From Mariannaea sp. PMI_226 (Eukaryota > Ascomycota > Sordariomycetes > Hypocreales > Nectriaceae), in contig JANFOG010000003.1 of the NCBI GenBank assembly GCA_024336345.1, positions 626,501-690,500 of the forward strand: 64,000 nucleotides of DNA, read 5' to 3'. Made by a program: the position numbers and the translations under genes. Shown here one piece after another: positions 1 through 13,352 of the stretch. Position 1 is the stretch's first letter; each line of letters begins with the position of its first letter. The notes beneath the pieces are model-generated. The model was not told the origin of the DNA and did no database searches. It saw nothing but the letters and a program-made list of their open reading frames with translations.

Positions 1-802
1 GGCCGACATCTCCCTAAGTTGAAGATCGACTACATTCTTCTCCAGGCCCTCGGAATCCCAGAGAGTCAGACCAACTCGTTCGCCATCAATTTCGGTTTCA
101 AGGTAATGGGGGATGAAGTTTCCAGATGGTGTTCGCTCGGGAATGACTTCGTCTTCTGGTTTTTTGGCTCGCTTCTTCGCAGGAAGGGCAAGAGCGGTTT
201 TGAGGAACTCAAGGAAAGATGTCTTTCCAGAGCCACGAGTGCCAATGATAAGGATGCTACAAAAAAAGAAGAGAGTCAATTGGTTAGGGTGTGAAACGAT
301 TTGATGCATTGGGGCAGGGGCACAAATATCATCACGAGAGCAGCAGGTCATCAAGATGAACTCACTTCATCGGGGTGGGATCCTTTCGTCTGCGAACTCG
401 CCGCGGAGTGTTGACTGCGCTGACAGCGCTACTGGCATAGCTGTAACGCCCACGGTGTGTCATGCTCTCAGTTCTAGCGTAAGGGTCGAAGTCGTTATTG
501 AGGGCGGCAGGAAGTGAGCCGTAATTTCGCGGGCTGTCAACAGAGGCACGAACGCTGCTGAATCCAGAGGTTCGCGGGACATTTGCAGGCGACTCAGGGC
601 GGAGGTCGGTTCCAAAAGATTTGGACAGCTGCTCGGTGTGGTTGGCGAATTCGGGCAGCTTGGGAGGAATGGCGGCAAGACGCTGGCGCTCCAGTTCGGC
701 TTCCCGAATGGCCTGCGTCTTGCGGCCGTTCTTGCCCAAGTCACCACTTTTACTGCGTCGTAGCAACATTCCGAAACTTGTGCGACGAGGCTGAGAGCTC
801 AT
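1..802 (-). CDS. aspE: Septin GTPase, AspE-like (3' end beyond window)
   Basis: Partial gene entering from the left edge. Exon 1 is 802-366, the intron is 365-257 (109 nt, GTGAGT donor, TAG acceptor), and exon 2 runs from 256 off the window. The N-terminal 145 residues are basic and Ser/Arg-rich with no domain. The joined frame then gives a P-loop, GTRGSGKTSFLEFL, followed about 45 residues later by DSEG where septins usually have DTxG (the G3 motif). This pattern, a long N-terminal extension and an unusual G3, suggests the filamentous-fungal AspE (class 5) septins, which are absent from budding yeast. Septins form hetero-oligomeric filaments at septa and hyphal tips. The start is the ATG at 802; no better upstream ATG in frame was seen. 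The septin family call is firm, but the AspE subclass is inference because the C-terminal septin element and coiled coil lie outside the window. Confidence 0.75.
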
Positions 803-3800
803 ACTTTGAGGAAAGTATCATGAAAGGAAAAGAATTGCGACGAGGGGGAACGCCCAAGGCAATCAATCAAGCGGGCAGGAGCTTGTGGAGAGAAGGGTTG
901 ATGGGAAGTGGAGACGGCCTAAGGGGGGGTGTTTGATGGATGGAAATGGGGGAGGGACGGGTCGAGAAGCCACAAAGCAAAGAACGGATGAAGGCGAACA
1001 AGCCCAGTTCAGCGCAAGGGCGACGGCGACGTAAGAAAGATGGTGGACGGCGGGTCGCTAAAAAAGAAGGGGGTGTGTGTGGAAGGGTGGTGAGCCAAGG
1101 GCCACAAGGCGCCAGGGAAAACAGGGTCCGGCTGGAGCGAGAGGAGGAAAAGAGAGTGGGTGAGTAAGAGAGCGCGCAAGGCGGGCGGCGTGAGCAAAAC
1201 CGGCCAAGGAAATGGCAATATGGCAGGAAGATTCAAGACACACGAGGTTGTGTTGCGAAAAAGAACTCAGCTCAACAGTAGATTGTATTGAGTAGAGTGT
1301 TCCGTTCAGGAGGCGGCGGCTTGCAAAAGTTCGTAGCGTTTGAGAGAGCGCGTGCGTCAAGGCCAAGTTTGAGCTGTACTTTCGTATGAGCTCTTGATGT
1401 ATGAGAGCAGTGGGGAAGGAGAGGATAAATCAGTCGCCGAGGAAAGGCGCGTTGCTGTTGCGGCTCAGTGCGCAAAGTGACCGCCTTTGGAGATGTGATG
1501 GAAAGGATGGGTGACCTTGCTATCGATCTCTGAGCTGGCTCAGTATCCAAGAGTTTGCGACTCTTGGTTGGGAGACAGGACGGGTGGGCGTGGGACGAAA
1601 GAACAGCGAAACGTCGCGTTTGTATGAACAGGGGATGCCAGGTCCGAGTGGGTTTCGGATTTGACGCGAGCGATTGGCCAACTAAGTTATTGGTGGCAGA
1701 GGTCGAATCAAATGCTAAATCCTGGACACCAAAACAAGTCCAATGCTCAGTCACTCTCACTCGCTTTGCTCATGCACAACGATTTCAATAGGTGAGGGGA
1801 GACCGTTGGCGGGAACGGGAGGCGTAAACTCAAAAAAAAGAAAAAGAAGAAGAAGAAGAAGAAGAAGAAGAAAAAGAAGCCCGATTCTCCAAACCTGTTG
1901 ATGACAACGATGACCGACAGCCAGACCAGATGCGGGATTCACACGTTTAGACGTTCTGGAACCCTAGACTTATATCCCGTAGAGTTACCTGGGGATGGAT
2001 GTAGGGGGCAAAAGCCGGGACAGCAGTCCTCCGTCAGGGTTCAGTCAATCCAGGAGTATGTGGGAGGGCACGAAGCAGAGAAAATTGGTGGCCAGCCAGC
2101 AAAAGGTTATTGTGTGATGGGAAGGCAAGTAAAGTAACTGCTCCTCGGGCGCAGCACCAAAAAGAGACAGGAGGGCAAGAAGAGAGGACGAGAGGAGCGA
2201 ACGGGTAAAAGAAAACAGTCAAGGGGAGGGGGTCATAACGAGACGAACATTGTTGGCGTGGGGTGAGATGGATGGGTGGATGAATGGTACAAAAAAAAGA
2301 AGATCCCTAGTCCGTCCAGGGGCTTGAATAATACATTGTGCTTGGTGCTTCGATCTGAGCACTATTATTACGTTCTCCAAGATTAATTATCGTTCATTGA
2401 CACTGAGCCACGGGGAACACGGAAATGGCACCATGCTTTCTGACTACGATTCCCCTCCTTAGGAAGCTCCTGACAAGCCATCACGGTGATAAGTACGGAG
2501 TACGTGAGAGCACTGTGTAATGTCGTTAGTACACAGATCAAGTTAGCAAGGTAAATAATATTTGCTTACTGCGGTTGGGAGGTAGAGCATGACAGACAGG
2601 TACGTGTGTGTGTGTGTCTGTCGGTGGTACAGCATTGTATGCGATCCTGTGTATCACTCTGGCTCCGTTTTTTTTCGCAGTCAAGGCGCATCCTCCCTCT
2701 GGCAAATCCCTTCCCTTGTTGGCCGCCAGGGGTTCGTGAGTAGAATTGGCTTCTTCAACGGGATGAAGCAGAGCTTGAGCTTCGACGCAAGAACCGCGCG
2801 CGATTGGCTTGTCAAGCTGTGGGCTGCCACTCGCGCAGTGGGCTTGCCGGAACAGACTAGACGCACAAGCGACACTACCTAATGCACTAAAAAAGGGGAG
2901 AGCGTCGGGGGGGCGTGTATGTGCGTGTGTGCGAGCCATGCATGTTAAATAAGTGCATTATGTGCGTCTGAGCAACCAAAAGTTTACAGTAGGTCTTTTG
3001 AGCCCAGCTTACTGACGCTGGGTCCAGCTTCCAGGTGAGACAGGATGAAGAATCAGGCACCTTCCTGCCTAAGCCCTAAGCTGATGGAAGTGGACATTGA
3101 AGAGATGGGAGGATACCTTATCGTAGAGGTGAGGTACATAAAGTACCTGAGGTAGCTACTTTGAAGGTGATTGGCAACATATAACAAAGGTATTACTGCT
3201 CTGTGCTTTGTACCTACATATCGCTCTGCTTCTCTACCTCCACCCCATCACATGGGGCGGCGGTTTGTGCCACCTTCCAACTTCACTGAAAGCAAAAGTG
3301 ATAGTTCCCAAAACAATGAAGTAAACAAAGAAACCAAAAATTTGGGGGTGTGTCTGAAACTTTCTTCAGACATATGATCCGCTGCTCCTTTGGAAGCAGG
3401 GTAGGGATACTTCGAAACAATCTGGCTTCAAGATATCAAGAAACACCTCAAACACTCATTTCCATCCCTCATTCTGAGCTCTGATTGATGAATCGGAATA
3501 CCCAGACTACCATGGTACCACAGTGCCTACCTCCCTTAGGTACCGGATGCACCACCCCGGCTTGGGGGACAATTCACTTGGAGAGTTCAAAACGCACTAG
3601 ACCAGGGTACTCGGTCCCCAGCCAATTTGAGCCACGACCTTACTCCATTTAAATGCCATGTAACTGCACATTTCGAACTACTCACGGTAATTGCTCTGAG
3701 TAGTGTATTCTCCGTGCTATGCACGGGGTTTGCCTGGCTATAGCCATCCTGTACCGTCGGTTACTAGTCATGTACACGACTCATAGTGAATACGAAGTTG

Positions 3801-6292
3801 GGAGGTTTTGTAACTTGGGGCAAAATAGTCGAGAAGCTGCCTGACAGAATTTATTTTATTTTATTTATTTTTATTCTTGGACAACAAGTCAATCAAAAAA
3901 GTGATCTCCTCGAGCCTTCGCCTCTTCTTCTGGTCTCCTCTCCACCAAGCTGGGTCACGCTTCTGCAGGTACAAGTACCGGAAGAATCGCCTTACTCCAT
4001 GAAGTACCTTTCTCAGCTCCTCCAACTCTAATGCACTGGAGGCTGGAGCTTCACAGGGCGGATGTCGGTGCTCCAGCTCGCTAATCCGGAACCGGATGTG
4101 TACCTACCTAAGTACGTATATGGTGGTATATTCATACAGGACGATGCGAAAACACAGAGTAATCAGGGTACAAGGCGGAAAGCACAATGAAATAGTTCAA
4201 GAAACAACATAAGTGGACTAGTCGCTAGTCATTAGATTTGCCACGGAATGCAAGGTGACTTGCTTGCCTGTCGTGCACTATGGTATGTGTACGGTTTAGT
4301 TGAAGACTCCATACATAGGTGCTAACGTAGTCTACCTACTACGTATAAGTTGGCATATGGCCGCTTCATGGCCCTATATTTCACAGTATTTATCAGTCAC
4401 CCTCCACCACCAAGGTGCCATTCGTTGTCCGCATTACCGAGCCCAAGAGCCCAATCATGGGCTGAGAAACACATACCTACCACCAACTGTGCTTCAACTA
4501 ATGCTGGATGTGAGCGATTCATCGTCTCCTCCGAGGGGTCGGCACTGAATCCCCTTGTTAGGTAAGTCATTCGTCGATTCCGGTTGACCGCATCGCCCAA
4601 CAGCATTCTCGACCAATGGGTGATGCGCGAACATCTTCACATCACCTCCATCGGACAATAAGATACTTTGTCCCTCGTTTACCTTTTCCCCCTCCCCTCC
4701 ACTTGTGAGCTGCAAGCCAGCACATATCGACCAACTCAAAATGCTCACGAGAGATTCAATCCCCTGGACCCTGTCTGATCACCTCCATCTCTCCAGCACA
4801 CTTCGACCCTCAGGGATCTCCACTTGGTTTCATAGTAGATCTACCATCACCGCTGTTGTTTACCTTCACCGAGTTACCGTCCTCTGGAACCATCACCCTC
4901 TCTTGCTTGCCACTTTGTCTCAGTCGCTCTCTGCGACATGCATGCGTGCATCTCATCTCACTACTACTCCACGTGTCGTTGTGTTCCCACAGTTGCAGCA
5001 TGTCTCAATACCCTCCACGTCAACTGTTGATCATCCTTTCGTATTCACACCTTGCTTACCTGAGAACAATGCGTGGCGTGACTCATGATGGTTCGCCTTC
5101 ATCCCCTTCTCTTTTAATTTGAATATGTTCACCTCGTTTTTGATCACACCTGCATCTCCAGCATCAAACTTCCGAGATATTTTTGATAATTCCCGGCTCC
5201 ACTTGCCTGTTTGTCTGGCTACTAAACCCCAAGGATTTTCTCCGAGTCTTATACCTGGCTCTGGCCTCATTGTTTCACCGCAGCCTTGGAATCGATAATT
5301 GATCGATTCACGATATAACACACCCCTTCTACTAAACCCTAGCAGGCTTTAAATCAAGATAGCAGCGACGCCACGACTTCCACGAATGTGATGTGTATTG
5401 TTGCTAGAGGTGTAAAATTACTCTTCTCGCGGTTCGTTCAAGTCGCATACGCACGGCGTTTTCTTCATGTAGGTCAAAGACAACTAGCCCTACCATAGCC
5501 AATAATGGGATGCCTGCAATCTTCCATATGAAACGAACGAACTCCTCTCAATCCACGAATCATCGATTTTCCAGCCCACCGTTATCGTCGTGGTCCAGGT
5601 CAGCTTCCCTCTCACTTCCTCTCTGACGTGTCTGCTGCCAAGTGGCCCGAGAACCAAGTTCACCTGCATCTGGAATTTTGTATATTCTCGACGTGGTCAC
5701 TCGCTGTCTGCACGTCTTACGAATTCAAAGTCCAGACCCATTCAGTGACAGGGTGCGTCACTTCGTGCAACTCTATCTCAAACAAGGCAATGCCTCCCAT
5801 CTGCAGTATTGGTGTTTCAGTGCTGGTCCATAGCGGAGCTGCTCTCCCATGTGAGACCAATATCGTTTGTTCCCGTGTCCAGAAATAGAATCAACAACAC
5901 ACATAATCCCGGTGCCACAAAGTGATCGCTCCATCTTTACGCCCCCGCCTCCTCCTTCCCTTTTACACGTTCACGTATCGGCATCGAGAGCAGATGGATG
6001 AAAGGATGTTAGCATCGCAGTTCTTTGGGTGAACACAAATCATGTTAATAAGAGAGGTGTCGTGCTTCCTGTTGCACATGCGGCTCTATTCCTGAAATAG
6101 CTCCTGTGGCGCCTTTTATCAAATCCAAGAAAAGTGAAGATGCCCATCCCACTATGCCTATCTCATGCGCCATTCATTCCATCTTTTGTTTCTTTTTGTA
6201 TCATTCGTACAGGAGAAGCGAGTAGATCTATACTATTAGTACACGTGAGAGTGAGGGTATAACTTCGCAGGAAAGTCAAAAAGGATGTTTGC
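803..6292. other. Gene-free stretch, about 5.5 kb
   Basis: No ORF here resembles a known protein, and no plausible chain of exons was found. The part next to the septin start (803 to about 1900) is purine-rich on the plus strand, so pyrimidine-rich on the septin coding strand, as fungal leaders and promoters often are. It contains an A/GAA tract at 1832-1879. Further left-to-right there are GT microsatellites (about 2605-2625), T/A-rich blocks (3850-3880) and scattered TACCTA and TACGTA words (4090-4340). It lies between two minus-strand genes, so the left end should hold the septin promoter and the right end the 3' UTR and terminator of the ABC1-type gene. Confidence 0.6.
1832..1879. repeat. 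GAA/A-rich simple repeat
   Basis: An A8 run is followed by AAAAAG and about ten GAA-type triplets, ending in AAAAAGAAG. It is a purine-only tract about 1 kb upstream of the septin start. It is probably replication slippage; no coding frame is involved. Confidence 0.85.
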
Positions 6293-8342
6293 TCAACCTT
6301 CAAACACCTCGTGCTGCAGCTCAATGCCAAAGTCCTGCGCGACATCCTTCATACGCTTCTCCATTTCATCCTCCATTCCACCTCCAATTCCTAGCAACTG
6401 CCGTACCTTGAAGGCGTAAAATGCAACATCCGTCATAAACATGATCGTTTGGAATATCAGATGACGCCAACGGTTCTGCAGACGCTGCGCCCACGGAACG
6501 TTGGGGTCTTCGAATAGGCTGCGGCTTGCCCATTGGCCCATCATCTTGATGCGGTTCACTGGCGAGCCAAGGTATTGGTTGTTGCCTTGCACGATGCGCA
6601 TGTTTCGCCCAATGAAAATCAGCTCCTTTGGCCATTTCTCCTCGTCCGTGAGAATTTCCCGGATGCCTTGCTTCATGCGCTGCTGCATCGCGTAGTGTCG
6701 CTCTGCTGGAGTCTTACCTTCGAGCTCCTGCATAAACTTGTCACGTGTCGACGAGTCACCACCTTCATACGGACGCATCAGGGTCGCGCTGGCGAACAGG
6801 TCGGCGGCCTTGATGCCCCATTCCTCGGTCACGTGCATAATTGTCTTGTTGTCGAAGGTCATGAGAGCCTTCCAGAAGGTACCATACTCGTGACGAAACT
6901 TCGGCGACATGTACACGTACAGCCCATGGTCTATGAGAACCAGCTCAGCATGGCCATTAGGCTTACGACGGATGAATATGTTGCCAGGGTGCGGGTCGCA
7001 GTGCACCACTCCCCACTTGAAGATCTGCGCGGAGAAGAGGTCCACCATAGTTGTCATGACTTCCCGGGTGGATAGTCCGAGACCACCTCTTCCGCGCCGA
7101 CCCCGCCACTCCTGTCGCTCTGGCTTGAGTTTCTCCTGGTACGGCCGAGTACGTAATTCTCGACGGGCTCGGGTCATATCAATGGCTGGTAGGGGAGCGC
7201 CAGCACCTGGAGAACCGTTGCCGTAACCACCAAGCCACCTGGATGTCATGGCCTTCTTGTCCCAAAGTCTTACACCTTCTATCCACTCTGTCACCAGGAC
7301 TCGTCGTGTGGTAAATTCAGGGTAGACCTCGGGTACATAGACCCGGCCCTTGAGACTCTTTTCCTGATTCACAAGGTTTCGCATCGTCTCTGAGTTCTTA
7401 GCTTCATTACAGAAGTCGGTTTCAAGTTCCAATCGCTCCGTGATGAAAGGCACAAGGGTGTACAACGGAAGGTCGAACCATCTAGAGTAGATCCAGGTCA
7501 CAGTCCTAGTTGGAAGATTAGCTTGAGCCGTTTCGTTGCATCAAAAACAAAAACAAGAAACATGCTCACTTGAATGCCCAAAGATCCCATGAGATCTGCT
7601 TGGCAATCTCCCGCTTCTGGATCTTAATCGCAACCTCTCGACCGTCTGGTAACTTTGCCCAGTGAACCTGAGCGACACTAGCACTTGCCCGAGCTCTTCT
7701 CTCCATCAAACCCATGCCCTCCTTTCCGGTAAAGCTGACTCCAAACACCTCCTCGACGCTCTTGCCACCGAAATCCTCACGGATCACGGCCTCAACATCC
7801 TTCCACTCGTCCTGCGGCGCATCGTCGAACATGCGTGCAAACATCTTTTGGAACTCGGGTGGCAACACAGCGCTTTGCATGGCAATGGCCTGACCGATCT
7901 TAAGATACAGTCCACCATTGGCTCGCAGTAGATTGAACAGCCGCTCTGCATTCCGCATGTGCAAGTCCTGTACGGACCCTCCAGTCAACGGGTCTGGTCG
8001 GAAGTTGAGCTTATAATCGAGGGCGACGAGCAGTCCGGTGCCGAATGTCCTCAACGAGCGTGCAAATCCTCCCGCATAGATTTGTCGGTCAAGGAGGTAA
8101 ACCGATCCGCCCACGACAGAGATAATGAATAAACGCCGCACTATCTTGCGGCCGCGGCGGTATTGTCTCACAGCCTTGGGTGCACCGAGCTCCGCGGGTG
8201 ATGGAGGTCGCATTGCTTGAAAGGGACCACCGGATTGCCATCGCGTATATGGGGGCGAGGATGGGCGTGCGAATCGAGAGTTTAGGGCTGGGCGTGAGAA
8301 GATGGCAGTCTTGGAGGCGCCCAGCATGCCGTGACGCAACAT
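6293..8342 (-). CDS. MCP2: ABC1/ADCK (UbiB) family atypical kinase, Mcp2/Cqd2-like, mitochondrial
   Basis: Exon 1 is 8342-7570, the intron 7569-7506 (64 nt) and exon 2 7505-6293, giving 661 residues. The UbiB-family motifs are present in order: KxGQ as LKIGQ (148-151), the Ala-rich loop ASASVAQVH (about 218-227), VAIK with the ATP-site Lys at 240, HCDPHPGN (426-433) and DHG in place of DFG (440-442). An Arg/Ser-rich N-terminus suits a mitochondrial presequence, and a hydrophobic segment at about 70-86 suits an inner-membrane anchor. Yeast Mcp2/Cqd2 and Cqd1 affect coenzyme Q distribution and mitochondrial lipid homeostasis; assignment to the Mcp2 branch is by overall resemblance. A Gly/Pro then Arg-rich insert (about 350-400) sits before the catalytic HxDxHPGN and looks unusual. 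The GTG at 7501 is not a start, since it lies two codons into exon 2. The next gene, palI, is 5.0 kb away and divergent. Confidence 0.88.
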
Positions 8343-11300
8343 GGTGGTCGTTGATGTCGGTCAATTAGGAAGAGTCGCGTGGAAATTCTTCAATCGAACG
8401 GCATGGGGATCGGGCCAGTAAGGCGTACTCCAGATGGATCTTTTTTAGAGGTCAAGGTGGGAATGGGGAGATTCTATCTTCGAGGGCATCGCGAACAGCC
8501 AAAGGAAAAGAGCGATGCGGTGATAACGGTAATATCGAAGTGCTCAAGTAGACATGACGTCCGAGGTGGGAAAAAAAAAGCCTGGCGGGGCAGCTTATCA
8601 CCGGACCCGTTCGGACAATTTACCTGGGAGCACGCGACAGCTCCGTGGGCGGACAAGAGTCAACCCGAATGCCGCCTCAGGGAACGGAGGGGAGTCAAAT
8701 TAGCACCTTGAATTTGCCGTGAACCTGGGACTAGAAGGATATTCGCCGGATATACAATCGGTAACTGTGATGAAGTTGTAGTTGGTTATCGCTCTTTCTC
8801 TGTCGCGTATACTAGATTGAGTCGTTTGGGTTTGATGCGTTCTCCAAGTCTATGTGTCATGTCCAAGTCGACTCATCATCCAAAGAGGTCACTAAATGGC
8901 TGCTGTAGTCGAGCCAATTCGAGTCTATCATCTTCTACAACTATATCTCATATTCCATATATAGTTTTTTTTTTAACGAGCTAATTATCTAGCACTTATT
9001 CAGAACCCGACTTATGAGCACGCTATTTTCAGATCGGATGCCATTCACCGCGATATCTGTAGGGTAGGGAGGGTATGGAGAGAAACTGTTTGTGGACTCC
9101 ACATCTGAACATGTTGGACACCTACCCAGTTTACATGAATACAATTTGAATGAAGTTTTTATTATTTAATTGGATAAGGGAGAGGCCACGGCCTGGGCTA
9201 CTTAATACGAGAAACGTGACATACAAATGCAACCGAGAATGTAGAGCTAGAACGGGGTTCTGGTCAAGCTCGTAATTATGTGTTGAGATGCATTTCACAC
9301 AACTCCGTTTGGTTATTGTGATGTCAAGATTCAGCAAGATAAAACAACGACGTTGGATATTTCAGAAGGGTTGTTGTTTAGTTCAGAAAACAGCATAACA
9401 TGGGAACAGTCGTTAAAACGCAAAGGGTAACCCTTATTGTGAAACGTAACAAACCCCTCTACTCTCGCCTCTATCCTAGCTCTCGACTGAGACTAGGGAT
9501 GCCTCAGAGTAGTTATCACTAGTATGGCCCGGAACACTACTAAACTGCCTAGAAAGTACAATGGTTTGCGTGCACCTTTTGATTCACCGTAGGCGTGCTA
9601 TCAATATTGAATCCGTCGCGAACTTGACATGGGCTAAGACACGACACGGATTGAGAGTAATGACGACGGTGCCGCCGATCGATCTAACAAAACCCAGATT
9701 GACTGTATATAGACTATAAAAGGGTCGAAAATATTGAAAAAACACACTCAAATTCGGATGTGTACTAGAAGAGAGCTGATATGCATTATTAACTCGAATG
9801 CTGGATACATGTAAGGGGCGGCTAGTATAATGCGATATTTCAATTGCACTTGGTGCTTCATTGACGTTCAAAGAAACTATCCATAACAATCTGCTTCTTA
9901 TTACTTTTCATCGCTAATTATACTTAAAACCAGAAAAGCTCCTGGCCGAAACCGTGGGAATTAATCTATTTGTGGCCGTTGTGAGGCTGAGGCGGAGCAC
10001 AGAAAAGTAGGTCCAAATACCCACGCCCGCTCGCTACACTGTTTCGAATGTACGAGGAAAGTGCAGAAAAGAGTAGAAAGTTATGAATATTACATCGGTA
10101 CACATAGCCACCGCTCAATGAGAAATGAAAGTACTGACATGAGCCAATGCGATGTCTGGGTATGGCTTGTTACACACGCACGTATTCTCGCAAGCTAGGG
10201 CATGTTGAGCCGCACAAACGGTATTACCACATCAAACATGTGATCAGACATATTACTATTCTTGAAAAGTAGTCGTCAACAAATTAGGGCTCCAGTGGAA
10301 ACATTGCCAATGTTAGGATCGCATTGATATCCTAGCTACGCGGACGATCGCCAGTCGTTTGCTTCCTGCTTTTTGAGGGTGTGACACGTATGCGCCTAAA
10401 TCCGAAACCGGGAAGCGCTGCCAAAATGCCATGAACATTGGACACCATCACCGGGCACAGCCACATTCAATGAAGATGATACTTCTTGTAAACGTGTGTC
10501 GGCTTTTTTTCTCACTTGAAATCTCGAAGCGGACTCAGCCCTGGAGGAGTTCGAAGAATTGAACCGGCGGTTAAAAGGATGGGAGGACGAAGGAAGTCCC
10601 ACTCCAAGAATGCGAGTGCAAGTCATTGGTGTTGGACTGGCAGTAAAGGAGTCTCGGCCCGTCACGGATTGATTCAGTATCCATGTTCACAACCCTGGCA
10701 AGACATGACTGTGGTGCAGTCGTGCGTAATGCCTATCTCTCGAGTGACACCCCAGTTGCTATGGAGCTATTTTGCTCATTTGGGTTTGGCTTCAACGGTG
10801 GACAGATACGAATGGGGGAAAAAACTAGAATACTATGAGCTGATGCGATGGGCATATGATTCAATGTACTTTTTAAAGTGACATTCAGCGTCAGCTTCTT
10901 TGATGTTCGTTTTCGGGCTATTGCTGAAGCGCTCATCTGACAACGGGTAGCAGGACCATGGGAAATTGGCGATTCCCTCGCCAGTGTCTGGGGCCAAATG
11001 CTCCGAACATTATAATGCGTAATCTGTACCTAACGTTGAAAGGCTCAGAATTTGAAGCCGGCAGCAAGGTGCCGTCGGTACGGGCAGCGCTACCACGTCG
11101 TAATTACTACGGATGTTCATGCAGTCACCGCTGTCATGTTTGATCCAGCCCTTGTCCAAGTAGGATGCCAATTTCCGTCATCTTACCGTGTATGTAGGAA
11201 ATACGTCTTGGGCAGGGCAACGGTTGTGTCTTGTCAGTGTTTCGATGTCTGGCATGTCCTCGGAACGCATGTGAGCCTGCCTTGAGTCTGGGTGTATTTT

Positions 11301-13352
11301 TTACTTTTATTTTATTTGAGTTCCTTTCTTATTGACCCATTCCAAATGCTGGACCGTGTGGATGTGGCTTGATTGATTGGATGGTTGGTTCCTTTCCTGT
11401 ACCCATTCTGAGACAACAGCCATAAAAACGAAGATCAATCATGACCTATGGCTGGACAGAGGCTGCATTCCCGAGTAAATGCAACGCGTAACGCCAGGTT
11501 GACAGAACTCCAGAAGATGTGGAGGATTTGAGGGAGATGGCGCAAAATGTGGGAGCGAAATATACTAGTATGGACATATAGGTAATTAGAGGGAGCACTG
11601 AGAGCGTGGATTTTCGTACTGCGTACTGCGCACACCATACTCTGTTCAAAGTACCTTACGAAAAGTATTCCGTAGAGCAGATAGTGTCGCGAAAGGACAG
11701 GCGGGGCGATTTGGACAAAGATCGTTAGACAAACGACAAATGGCTCCTCGTATGGCCGGATGATGCCCAAGAGGGCCGCGATTGGTGGACCCTTTGAAGC
11801 AGTGGACAAGGCCCGGTCCAGACTTCAAAGTCCTTTGCTCAATGAATCGCTCCATTTCCCATTTAATATCCATGGATTCGATGATGGTGGGTGCTACAGA
11901 CTGATTTAATGGATGATGGGCAGGGTGCCAAAGTGTGTTCGACGGGATAAGGGTGGGGTTCTCGCTGGGTTGTTCTTGCCTACCTAGGTAGGTAGGTACC
12001 ATAATTACCAGGTATGGCTAAGTACGTATGGAGTATTACTGTGCTGTTGGTAATTAGGCACAGAGAGGTACTGTGTAAATGTTGTATCAAGCCAACAGCG
12101 AAGGATGACGGATGACTTAATTTACTTTTTTCTTTTGGCTCCCCAATTTTAAACCTCAGTCTTCTCGTCATTCGAATGCTGGTGCAACGCAGTTGCGAGC
12201 GCCTGTTACGCAGCATGATTGAATTTGACGCCTTGCTACAAGCCATGGGGGCATCGTCAAACTTGACCATTGGTCATGGAGATGTTCCTGGTTTAGTGGA
12301 GATGCTCATGTGAGGCCCAGACCACCCCTAGCGCCCTCTCGCCGTGGTGCGCCAATGAACCTTACCCGCCTCAGACCTGCTTGTTCTCGACATGCGGCGT
12401 TCGCACCTTCTTACTTGCTCTGCTTGTGTGGCTTGAGTATGCGTGCTTGCACCTTGACTCTCAACTCTCGACTCTGTCCCAAGACATTCCCTGCCCCACT
12501 TGCCCAACAGCGGTCCCTGGCCTAGCAACCCCCGCCCCTGCCCCCCCCTGTCCCCCGGCCAAAGCCCAAGCATGAAGTGTTGCGGAAGCTTACAGATACT
12601 GGGTCTTTCGCAATTGCCATTCCTGGTATCTCTTCGCTAAATGGCCCCCTCACCAAAGTTCGAAACTGGGATCCCCAGCAAGTCCCGCACTTTGCATCCA
12701 CAATTCGCATCGGAACCACCACCCTTCTCATGCGTCCTCTATACTCCTCTCTTCAGATAATCCCATTCTTCACTGCTGGAGAGTTGGTGTAACTGGTCTT
12801 GACATCCTCTTGCCATTTCGCTCCTGGGACTGGCGAAAATAGGCTCACGACAACTTCGGGGACGACATTTGCGACTACAAATCCGTGGTTCGACGACGCT
12901 GCGCGCTGGATCCGTCGCCAATCGCTCATCAGCACTCTGCCACTTCCTGCCATTGCGACTGCAACACCGATCCTCTTTGCGCCTACAACTGGCTGTCTGC
13001 CCAGCACCGCAACTTTCCCAGGACTGAAATGCTTCCCTTCCTTTAAAGAGCGAGATAAATAAGATATCGATCGATCGATCCATTTCCTCGCATTTTCATT
13101 CGCGCACTCCTTTGCCATTTATGTTCTCGACGATTCTTTTCGCTGGTTCCGACGACGACCTATTCTCTTCGGTGATCTATGAGTTTGTTTCCATCCCTTG
13201 GAAAGGAAAGAAAGACTGTCGCTGAATAAGGCCTGTTACTGTGCCGAAGTCAGTATTCTCAGCTTTTGCACCTTGTCATCGCCCGTCGTCTATTTGGAAC
13301 ATTGATTGAGTGTCGATTTGCAAGAAAGCTCAGCGCATAGCGCCCTGCAGCA
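8343..13352. other. Gene-free stretch between divergent genes, about 5.0 kb
   Basis: This is the shared upstream region of the ABC1-type gene (minus) and palI (plus). ORFs of up to about 124 codons occur, but none resembles a known family and they overlap on both strands. It contains the palindromic TACCTAGGTAGGTAGGTACC at 11981-12000, a C-rich block at 12526-12560 and ATCG repeats at about 13067-13080. One PacC-type core (GCCARG, seen as CCTGGC at 12516-12521) lies about 0.8 kb before palI. A six-base match of this kind is expected by chance and is not evidence of regulation by itself. No tRNA or 5S rRNA was recognised. Confidence 0.55.

Noticed and set aside
2538..2939. 133-codon minus-strand ORF
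   Set aside because: The translation is dominated by GT-microsatellite products such as THTHV; there is no support as a gene.
7499..7501. GTG as a separate start for the second half of the ABC1-type gene
   Set aside because: It lies two codons inside exon 2; a 64-nt intron joins both halves in phase, restoring one UbiB-type kinase.
10516..10881. 121-codon ORF on the plus strand
   Set aside because: Overlaps minus-strand ORFs of similar size and has no recognisable motif.
12516..12521. PacC-type site as evidence for pH control of palI
   Set aside because: A single six-base degenerate core within a kilobase is expected by chance.
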